Below are positions 1 through 5,490 of a DNA stretch of 5,490 bases, piece by piece (the first letter of the stretch is position 1; each line of letters opens with the position of its first letter). The notes under the pieces are model-generated. The model had not been told where the DNA came from. It was given only the letters and a program-made list of their open reading frames with translations, and ran no database searches. The position numbers and the translations under genes were made by a program. The DNA is from JANMQK01 sp031370485 (GTDB lineage: Bacteria; Acidobacteriota; Polarisedimenticolia; Gp22-AA2): positions 1 through 5,490 of the forward strand of contig JANMQK010000283.1 in assembly GCA_031370485.1 (NCBI GenBank). The letters run 5' to 3'.

Positions 1-2128
1 CGACCTCGTCGAGCGTGAGAGTGATCATGACGAGCATGGCGGCGGCGGCGATGAGGCACGGCGTGCACCACGCTCCGACCGCGAGCGGCTGCAGGACGAT
101 GAGCGTGATGCTGACGACGCCGAGCGGCACGACGAGGATGCCGAAGAAGGTGACCATCCACGGCATCGTCCGCCACCGGCGCTTGTCGCCCATGAAGCCC
201 ATGAGAAACTCGACCATGTAGGCGACGGCGCCGAGTCCCGCATCGGGGATGGGGAAGGCGCGCGAGACGTCGGACGTCAGCACGCGCTCCGTGCCGAGCC
301 CGAAGAACGGGTCGGCGAGCGAAGTGACGTGGCCGAGCTGAAACGCGGTCATCTGCCGCGACAGGAAAAAGCCGACCAGGGCAAGCGCGATGATGGGGGC
401 TCGTTGCGTCCAGCTGGAAGGGTTGTAGGACCAGCCCGGCGGCACGTCCGGGCCGGGCTCCATGCTCATCCCCGGCGCCATCGGCATCCCCGGCGCCAGG
501 ATGGCGAACACGACGACCAGCGCGCCGACGAGCGTGTCGTTGGCGTAGGCGGCGGCCGTGGGCGCCCAGAAGGCGAGAGGGGCGAAGAGCAACCACAGGC
601 CGACCAGGGAGTTCGCCCAAGGCGCCCACAGCTTCCAGAACGGTCGGCGCGAGAGCGAGAGCGCGGCGAGCAGGATGACGAGGGCGCCGCTCGCGACGTC
701 GCTCACCTGGAGCCCCGGGCTCCGGAGGCCAAGGGCAAATGCACCGGTGATGAGCCACAGACCCAGCGCCATGTTCGCGAAGTGCGCCCAGGGCGCGCCC
801 TGGCCGTGCGCCATGGCCATCGTCGCGTCGCCGGGAGCCGCCGCCGTGGCCTTGTGCGGCTGCATCCCGATGCCAGGCGGCAGCGGGGGCGGGTGGTGTG
901 GGTGCGACGGCGCGTGGTCGGCGTGGTGCGTGGGCTCGGGGCTCACGATCCTTGGCGCCCCGGGTGACTGGTGGAGGGGCTCCGTCCGCGGCCCGGGGGC
1001 CCGCTGCTGAGGCGACGCTGTGGACGGCCCCTTGGACTCACCAACCGGCTTTTCGAGCTCGGACGGAGGCTCCATCTCGTTCTCGCGGTACCAGCCGAGC
1101 GGATCGGCCTTCAGCGCCACCACCATTTTCGGCAGCGTCTCACGCAGCGAACGCTTCGGCTCCCATCCGAGCAGCGTGCGGGCGCGGGAAATGTCGAGCG
1201 CATAGTGGTCGTTCGCGCGATCGATCATCCACGGCTTGACGAACCCCTCCTGTCCGGGGACGTGGTCCAGCGCCCAGGCGCCTGCCTTCGCGAAGGGCGC
1301 CAGCGCGGAGGGAATCGCGATGGTCTCCATGCCGGCTCCGCGGATCAGGCGCGCGATGGTGTGCTGCAGCTCATCGTAGCTGAGCGCCTCCGGTTCACCG
1401 AGGAGGAGCGCAAGCTCCGGCGGAAGTGTGGCACGGCGCTCTACGACGCGCTCGATGGCGTCCACCAGGTCATCCATGTGCATGAAGGCCTGGCCGTGCG
1501 CCGTCGAGCCGGAGTAGAACCGACTGGTGAGGTCGCGCTCGTTGATGCGCTGGATCTGGTGCGCCAGCGGGATCGAGTGGCACAGGTCGTCGTAGACGCC
1601 GGAGATGCGCAACAGCACGGCCGGGATGTCGCCTCGCTCGTCGCGGATGAGCTGCTCGGTCCGGACCTTCGACACCGGGTACGCCCAGGTTGGCTCGATC
1701 GGCCAGTCTTCCGTGAGGAACTCGCCCGGCTCCCCCGGCCGGTGCACGAGCATCGTGCTCGAGAAGACGAACTGCTCCACCCGGAAGCCCAGCTCTCTCA
1801 GCCCGCGCAGGAGGCGGCCCGTGCCGCGGACGGTGATTTCCTCGTACTGTGGGCTCGGCTTGCCGAAGAAATCATAGTAGGCGGCGAGATGGATCACCGA
1901 GGCAACGTACGGCCCGTGGTGGTCGCGGATGGTGCGGAGCCCGTCCCTGACGCTCTCGTCGGACGTGATCTCGACGGGGACGTGCACGCAGCCCGGCGGC
2001 GCAGGTTGGGGCGCCTTGCGGTCGAACCCGACGACGTTCTCGAAGCGCCCGGCGAACCGGCGCATCACTGCGTCGCCGATCCGTCCGTTGGAGCCGCTGA
2101 CGATGATGATCTCGAGGTCCGGCTTCAT
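1..2128 (-). CDS. SDR epimerase / SPW-repeat / VKOR-like membrane fusion protein (3'-partial)
   Basis: One uninterrupted frame of 709 codons runs from the ATG at 2128 off the window. Residues 1-350 form an extended short-chain dehydrogenase (NAD-dependent epimerase/dehydratase family): GSNGRIG (12-18) binds the dinucleotide, Asp36 at the end of strand 2 suggests NAD(H), SST (123-125) and Y150-x3-K154 are catalytic, and GWEP (321-324) is typical of the C-terminal region. Residues 351-444 are a Pro-rich linker with a His cluster (401, 402, 405, 409, 411, 412, 425). Residues 445-547 hold two APW motifs (445-447, 502-504), each followed by a G-L-W-L helix, resembling paired SPW repeats. Two Met-rich hexads follow (545-556). 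From about 577 a VKOR-like module shows FPIPDAGLGAVAY (625-637) and WCTPC (687-691), the thiol-redox centre. VKOR proteins couple disulfide formation to quinone reduction in the inner membrane. The SDR substrate is unknown. The distinct SDR and membrane halves could act in separate steps; the fusion itself is directly visible. Confidence 0.88.
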   Translation of the reverse strand, partial: MKPDLEIIIVSGSNGRIGDAVMRRFAGRFENVVGFDRKAPQPAPPGCVHVPVEITSDESVRDGLRTIRDHHGPYVASVIHLAAYYDFFGKPSPQYEEITVRGTGRLLRGLRELGFRVEQFVFSSTMLVHRPGEPGEFLTEDWPIEPTWAYPVSKVRTEQLIRDERGDIPAVLLRISGVYDDLCHSIPLAHQIQRINERDLTSRFYSGSTAHGQAFMHMDDLVDAIERVVERRATLPPELALLLGEPEALSYDELQHTIARLIRGAGMETIAIPSALAPFAKAGAWALDHVPGQEGFVKPWMIDRANDHYALDISRARTLLGWEPKRSLRETLPKMVVALKADPLGWYRENEMEPPSELEKPVGESKGPSTASPQQRAPGPRTEPLHQSPGAPRIVSPEPTHHADHAPSHPHHPPPLPPGIGMQPHKATAAAPGDATMAMAHGQGAPWAHFANMALGLWLITGAFALGLRSPGLQVSDVASGALVILLAALSLSRRPFWKLWAPWANSLVGLWLLFAPLAFWAPTAAAYANDTLVGALVVVFAILAPGMPMAPGMSMEPGPDVPPGWSYNPSSWTQRAPIIALALVGFFLSRQMTAFQLGHVTSLADPFFGLGTERVLTSDVSRAFPIPDAGLGAVAYMVEFLMGFMGDKRRWRTMPWMVTFFGILVVPLGVVSITLIVLQPLAVGAWCTPCLIAAAAMLVMITLTLDEV
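461..496 (-). repeat. 18-base tandem duplication encoding Met-rich hexads
   Basis: Two adjacent 18-base units inside the fusion gene encode APGMPM and APGMSM (residues 545-556). At the DNA level CATCCCCGGCGCCA occurs at 467-480 and again at 485-498. The spaced methionines (548, 550, 554, 556) lie at the end of the SPW-like membrane module and resemble soft-metal-binding Met motifs. The duplication is certain; metal binding is inferred. Confidence 0.8.
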
Positions 2129-2379
2129 GGCCTTCCCTCCCGTCCTCGTGATGGAGTGGTCGCGCCCAGCACCCTCATCCAGCTGTGTCGCAACAAGGCC
2201 GCGCCCGCGTTGTGGGCTACGCGGATTCGCGCCAGGTGCTCCCCGGGCGGTGCGCGACCGAGCCGGAGACGACGCCGGCACTCTCGAGACACACACGCTG
2301 GATTACCCGCGCGTCGCGGCAAGTCGCCGTATGACATGCGTGCGCGCCGCGCGCCAAGAGAAGTTCGAGATGCGCCCCC
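2129..2379. other. Non-coding gap between the YHS gene and the SDR-VKOR fusion gene
   Basis: These 251 bases carry no supported gene. A short minus-strand frame (2337-2125, 70 codons) ends in an ATGA overlap with the next gene, but its Arg-rich composition looks like a random frame in GC-rich DNA. A GC-only inverted repeat (GCGCG, loop CCG, CGCGC at 2342-2354) just after the YHS stop could be part of a terminator but has no T-tract. No strong promoter is visible. The length of the gap suggests that the downstream gene starts its own transcription unit. Confidence 0.5.
2136..2141 (-). promoter_or_regulatory. Shine-Dalgarno site of the SDR-VKOR fusion gene
   Basis: On the minus strand GGGAGG lies 7 bases before the ATG at 2128. 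This strong ribosome-binding site, together with the Rossmann beta strand that begins within ten residues of that Met, fixes the start of the long frame. Confidence 0.85.
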
Positions 2380-2514
2380 TTATTGCCGCGGATCGGCATC
2401 GAACTTGCCTTTGCAGCCCGCACAACAAAAGTGGCAGGTCTTTCCCTCGTACGTCGATTGTACTGCTGCCTTCTGATCGTCAACGTTCATGCTGCAGACA
2501 GGATTCGTCCCCAC
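2380..2514 (-). CDS. YHS-domain mini-protein, putative metal-binding
   Basis: This 44-residue protein is essentially one YHS domain. NPVCSM (4-9) corresponds to the family's D-P-V-C-G-M opening, and FCCAGCKGKFDADP (29-42) is the conserved cysteine half. Cysteines are at 7, 27, 30, 31 and 34. YHS domains occur as stand-alone proteins or attached to copper ATPases, and are thought to bind soft metals or act as metal sensors or chaperones; the copper role here is inferred from neighbouring copA. I chose the GTG at 2514 because it is the nearest upstream start that keeps NPVC; only a weak GGA lies 6 bases before it. The alternative ATG at 2490 overlaps the upstream TGA as ATGA but would lose the first conserved Cys. 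The 28-base overlap with the preceding gene implies translational coupling. Relative to the usual motif, the tyrosine before H-F-C is Cys (27) and the Gly of C-G-M is Ser (8). The stop is TAA at 2380-2382. Confidence 0.82.
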   Translation of the reverse strand: MGTNPVCSMNVDDQKAAVQSTYEGKTCHFCCAGCKGKFDADPRQ

Positions 2515-3317
2515 TCCATGTCCGGTTGAAAGACCAACTGTGACGAGAACTCCTTGTTGCTGGTGACCGGTACCTGAAGGGCGAAGCCAAGCAGCAAATG
2601 ATCGTTCACCCGCATTTTCAACCCGGCGAGCATGTTGACGATTGGCCGCTCGCCACGCATTGCTTCGCCGAGGACCTCGACCACCGGGAAGAACCGTTGG
2701 CCGAGGCGCCAGACAAGCGACGCGCTGCCATCCACCATGTCCTCCCGCGGGCTGTAGTGAATGACCTGATTGAATGCGGCTCGTGAGTTTACGAGCGCCG
2801 TGGAGAAGCCAACCAGGGTGTTGATCCATGAGCCATCGACCGATCGGGTCGGGATCTCGAATTCGATGAGCGGCGAGAACCCGCTCATTCCATTCTTGCT
2901 TCTCACGGCGGCGAACTGAAACATGGCTTCTGTACGTGGCCTGTCCCTGAACATGTCGTTTCGGATGTGAAGACCAATGAACGGTGTCAACCCGGTTTCG
3001 AAGTGAAAGGCGAAATCGCCGTCCGTCCGGCCATCGGCCCGCGTGGCCAGCGCGCCGAGACGGAGACTGTAGACACCCACGGCCTCGGGTACACCCATAT
3101 GCGTGAAAAATGGATGGGCAATCTCCTCTTCGCCGCCCATCTTCGTCCCGTCGGTCTCGATGGCGTGAGGCGAAGTTCCTGCCGGCGGGCTATTGCTTGA
3201 TAATGCCTCCTGACCATAAACGGGACATCCAAAGTAGCCGAGTGCAACAAGACAGGTTGAAACAATCAACCCTGATCTCTGAGTCAGACCCCACACACTC
3301 CACATTTCTTGCTTCAT
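2487..3317 (-). CDS. Secreted, probably outer-membrane beta-barrel protein of unknown function
   Basis: The 276-residue product begins with a charged stretch and a hydrophobic segment (about residues 17-31). A likely signal peptidase I site follows VYG at about 35, so export is expected. A Cys at 31 lacks a good lipobox. Next comes a low-complexity polar stretch (36-66), then HPFFTHMGVPEAVG (68-81). The rest is made of alternating hydrophobic/polar segments typical of beta strands (about 101-118, 131-138, 148-155, 166-176, 198-218, 227-250), consistent with a small outer-membrane barrel or porin-like transporter. I recognise no catalytic motif and cannot name a family with certainty. It follows copA by 120 bases, and its last 28 bases overlap the YHS gene, which supports a role in metal handling by context only. 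GC is lower than in both flanking genes (hand-counted rows of 55% at 2881-2940, 52% at 2941-3000 and 48% at 3241-3300), suggesting separate acquisition. Confidence 0.85.
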   Translation of the reverse strand: MKQEMWSVWGLTQRSGLIVSTCLVALGYFGCPVYGQEALSSNSPPAGTSPHAIETDGTKMGGEEEIAHPFFTHMGVPEAVGVYSLRLGALATRADGRTDGDFAFHFETGLTPFIGLHIRNDMFRDRPRTEAMFQFAAVRSKNGMSGFSPLIEFEIPTRSVDGSWINTLVGFSTALVNSRAAFNQVIHYSPREDMVDGSASLVWRLGQRFFPVVEVLGEAMRGERPIVNMLAGLKMRVNDHLLLGFALQVPVTSNKEFSSQLVFQPDMEWGRILSAA

Positions 3318-3437
3318 CCCCGTTCCCTCCTCTTAATGTCGCGCGTCCACGGCCTCGTGTCGAACGGCCTCGGCATCAGCGGTGGCGCGGAGCGCCGTCC
3401 ACTGCATCCCGTGTTAGCCAGCCTGTGCCGTCTTGCC
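3318..3437. other. Intergenic spacer between copA and the envelope-protein gene
   Basis: These 120 bases hold no coding frame I can support. A small GC-rich inverted repeat (GGCGC, loop GGA, GCGCC at 3384-3396) is present but has no T-tract, so it is not a convincing intrinsic terminator. A 9-base direct repeat (ACGGCCTCG at 3349 and 3364) looks like chance. I see no recognisable CueR- or CsoR-type operator or good -35/-10 pair. The gap is compatible either with read-through from copA or with an unrecognised promoter. Confidence 0.5.
3326..3331 (-). promoter_or_regulatory. Shine-Dalgarno site of the envelope-protein gene
   Basis: On the minus strand AGGAGG lies 8 bases before the ATG at 3317. 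This near-perfect ribosome-binding site fixes that start over the internal Met at codon 5 and indicates efficient initiation independent of copA. Confidence 0.85.
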
Positions 3438-5490
3438 TCACAGCTTCGCACCTCGGAGTCGCAAAGCATTGCCAATCACCGAGACCGAGCTGAAGCTCAT
3501 GGCGGCCGCGGCGATGATCGGGCTCAGCAGCAGCCCGAAGAACGGGTAGAGGACACCCGCGGCGATCGGGACGCCGGCGGCGTTGTAAACGAACGCGAAG
3601 AACAGGTTCTGCTTGATGTTCGTCATGGTGCGGCGACTGAGCTGGCGCGCCCGCGCGATGCCCCGAAGGTCGCCCTTGACGAGCGTGACGCCGGCGCTCT
3701 CCATCGCCACGTCGGTCCCCGTGCCCATGGCGATTCCCACCTGCGCCAGCGCCAGAGCCGGGGCGTCGTTGATGCCGTCGCCCGCCATCGCCACGACGCG
3801 TCCCTGTGCCTGCAGGCGCTTGATTGTCTCGGCCTTCTGGTCGGGCAGCACCTCGGCCATGACCTCGTCGATCTCGAGCTTGCGCGCGACGGCCTGGGCG
3901 GTGGTCTTGCTGTCGCCCGTCAGCATCACGATCCGGATGCCCTCGGCGTGCAGCGTCCGAATGGCGTCAGGCGTGCTCTCCTTGATCGGGTCGGCCACGC
4001 CAACGAGGCCCGCTGACGCGCCATCGATGGCGACGAACATCACCGTCTGGCCGTCGCCCCGGAGCTCTTCTGCGCGGGTTGTGAGGTCGCCGGGCTCGAT
4101 CCCAAGGCTCACCATGAGAGCGCGGTTGCCGAGCGCAACGTCCCGCCCCCCCACGCGCCCCCTGACGCCCTTGCCGGTGACCGACTCGAACGCCTCGCTG
4201 CCGGCCAGTACGATGCCCCGGTCCTCGGCACCCTTAACGATCGCTGCGGCGAGGGGATGCTCGCTACCCCGCTCGAGGCTCGCCGCGAGGCGCAGCAGCT
4301 CGTTCTCCTCCACGCCTCGGGCAGCCACGACACTGACGAGCTTCGGCCTGCCCTCGGTGAGCGTCCCGGTCTTGTCCACGACGAGCGTATCGACCTTGCG
4401 CATCACCTCGATGGCCTCGGCGCTCCTGAACAGGATGCCCATGGTGGCGCCCTTGCCGGTGGCCACCATGATCGACATGGGGGTCGCGAGCCCGAGGGCG
4501 CAGGGGCAGGCAATGATCAGCACCGCCACGGCGTTGATGAGCGCGTGCGCCATGCGCGGCTCGGGCCCCAGGAGGGACCAGACGATGAAGGTCACGACGG
4601 CGATGAGGAAGACCCCCGGCACGAATAAGCCGGCGACGACATCGCCGAGGTGCTGGATCGGCGCACGGCAGCGCTGTGCCTCTGCTACCATCGCCACGAT
4701 CCGGGAGAGCAGCGTCTCCGCACCCACCTTCTCGGCGCGCATGACGAGGCCGCCGGTGCCATTGACCGTCGAGCCGACGACTCGATCGCCCGCGTGCTTC
4801 TCGACGGGGATCGGCTCACCGGTGACCATCGACTCGTCCACCGAGCTCGAGCCTTCGAGGACGACGCCGTCCACGGGCACCTTCTCTCCTGGTCGCACGC
4901 GCAGCCGCTGGCCGACCTGGACCGCGTCCAAGGGGAGGTCCTCCTCGGTTCCGTCGTCATTGATGCGGCGCGCGGTCTTCGCTTGCATCCCGAGCAGCTT
5001 CTTGATGGCCTGGCTGGTCCGGCTGCGCGCACGAAGCTCGATGACCTGGCCGAGCAGAATCAGTGTCACGATGACACCGGCAGCCTCGAAGTAGACGGCG
5101 ACCTCGCCGTCGTCCCGGAACGACGCCGGGAAGATGTCCGGGAGGAGCGCCGCGATCAGGCTGTAGACGTAGGCCACGCACACCCCCAGGCCGATCAGCG
5201 TGAACATGTTGAGGCTTTTGTTCTTGACCGACTGCACGGCGCGGACGTAGAACGGCCAGGCCGCCCACAGGCAAACAGGCGTCGCCAGAGCCAGATCGAG
5301 AAGCGTCCGCGCGCGCAGCGAGAACAACCGCGAGATGGGCCGGCCGGGGAGCAGGTCGTCCATGGCGACGATGACCAGCGGGACGGTCAGCGCGGCAGCG
5401 AACCAGAATCGCCGGCTCATGTCCTTGAGCTCGGGGTTCTCCTCGGCCTCTGCGACTCCGACGCCCCGCGGCTCGAGCGCCATTCCACAC
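3438..5490 (-). CDS. copA: Cu+-exporting P1B-type ATPase, CopA family (5'-partial)
   Basis: This is an inner-membrane heavy-metal pump that uses ATP hydrolysis to move Cu+ out of the cytoplasm. Numbering from the Met at 5483, it shows the actuator motif TGE (221-223), the metal-site CPC (326-328) in a membrane helix, the phosphorylated Asp in DKTGT (370-374), SEHP (407-410) and the hinge GDGINDAP (568-575). Near the C-terminus YN (633-634) and MSFSS (662-666) match the Cu+ signature of the P1B-1 class. About eight hydrophobic helices are visible: four before the actuator, two around CPC and two at the C-terminus. The frame stays open upstream of that Met with Cys-Gly, giving CGMALEP, the end of the N-terminal heavy-metal-binding motif seen in many CopA-like pumps. 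The Met at 5483 is therefore probably internal and the true start lies beyond the window. The stop is TGA at 3438-3440. It is the first gene of the apparent copper cassette. Cu+ specificity is inferred from motifs; silver is possible. Confidence 0.95.
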   Translation of the reverse strand, partial: CGMALEPRGVGVAEAEENPELKDMSRRFWFAAALTVPLVIVAMDDLLPGRPISRLFSLRARTLLDLALATPVCLWAAWPFYVRAVQSVKNKSLNMFTLIGLGVCVAYVYSLIAALLPDIFPASFRDDGEVAVYFEAAGVIVTLILLGQVIELRARSRTSQAIKKLLGMQAKTARRINDDGTEEDLPLDAVQVGQRLRVRPGEKVPVDGVVLEGSSSVDESMVTGEPIPVEKHAGDRVVGSTVNGTGGLVMRAEKVGAETLLSRIVAMVAEAQRCRAPIQHLGDVVAGLFVPGVFLIAVVTFIVWSLLGPEPRMAHALINAVAVLIIACPCALGLATPMSIMVATGKGATMGILFRSAEAIEVMRKVDTLVVDKTGTLTEGRPKLVSVVAARGVEENELLRLAASLERGSEHPLAAAIVKGAEDRGIVLAGSEAFESVTGKGVRGRVGGRDVALGNRALMVSLGIEPGDLTTRAEELRGDGQTVMFVAIDGASAGLVGVADPIKESTPDAIRTLHAEGIRIVMLTGDSKTTAQAVARKLEIDEVMAEVLPDQKAETIKRLQAQGRVVAMAGDGINDAPALALAQVGIAMGTGTDVAMESAGVTLVKGDLRGIARARQLSRRTMTNIKQNLFFAFVYNAAGVPIAAGVLYPFFGLLLSPIIAAAAMSFSSVSVIGNALRLRGAKL

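Noticed and set aside
329..967. 212-codon open frame on the plus strand
   Set aside because: It is antisense to the membrane half of the fusion gene, Arg/Gly-rich, with no domain or ribosome-binding site.
2125..2337. 70-codon minus-strand frame ending with an ATGA overlap at the fusion gene start
   Set aside because: The overlap is suggestive of coupling, but the translation is Arg-rich without structure or motif, and the fusion gene has its own strong Shine-Dalgarno.
2342..2354. GC inverted repeat after the YHS stop as an intrinsic terminator
   Set aside because: The stem is only 5 bp of alternating GC and no T-run follows on the minus strand.
2322..2360. Possible promoter TTGGCG with a 17-base spacer and TCATAC on the minus strand
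   Set aside because: Both hexamers match the sigma-70 consensus poorly, so this is expected by chance.
971..2476. 501-codon open frame on the plus strand
   Set aside because: It is antisense to the SDR-VKOR fusion and the gap beyond it. Its Arg/Val/Asp-rich translation has no recognisable motif, whereas the minus strand has full SDR motifs and a good ribosome-binding site.
3349..3372. ACGGCCTCG direct repeat as a regulator operator
   Set aside because: It occurs as only two 9-base copies in GC-rich sequence, with no dyad symmetry and no resemblance to known copper operators.
3613..5094. 493-codon open frame on the plus strand
   Set aside because: It lies antisense to copA, and its Ser/Thr/Pro/Arg-rich low-complexity translation is typical of a mirror frame of a GC-rich gene.

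Overview
The window is GC-rich bacterial DNA in which every supported gene lies on the minus strand, so genes are read from high to low coordinates. A predicted outer-membrane-type protein with a signal peptide suggests a Gram-negative organism. The sequence alone does not allow a genus call. The high GC (68-75% in 60-base rows counted by hand in the flanking genes) and the gene set fit environmental proteobacteria-like or related deep-branching lineages, but this is inference.

Layout in transcription order: (1) 5490-3438, most of a Cu+-exporting P1B-type ATPase (CopA family), whose N-terminus lies outside the window. (2) A 120-base gap. (3) 3317-2487, a 276-residue secreted, probably outer-membrane beta-barrel protein of unknown function with a strong Shine-Dalgarno. 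(4) 2514-2380, a 44-residue YHS-domain mini-protein that overlaps the end of gene 3 and probably starts at GTG. (5) A 251-base non-coding gap. (6) 2128 to 1, running off the window: a very large open frame of at least 709 codons. It fuses a complete NAD-dependent epimerase/dehydratase-type SDR, a Pro/His/Met-rich linker, a membrane SPW-repeat-like module and a vitamin K epoxide reductase (VKOR)-like module with a WCTPC active-site motif.

Genes 1, 3 and 4 look like a copper-handling cassette: an inner-membrane Cu+ pump, a small cysteine-rich metal-binding protein and an envelope protein. Translational coupling between 3 and 4 is likely. The central pair (about 2380-3317) has clearly lower GC (48-55% in sampled rows) than both flanks, suggesting a different origin. 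The SDR-SPW-VKOR fusion may be a separate transcription unit, but its His/Met-rich segments and thiol-redox motif beside a copper pump suggest a link between metal handling and envelope redox chemistry. That link is a hypothesis. No RNA gene, CRISPR array, insertion sequence or plus-strand gene could be supported.
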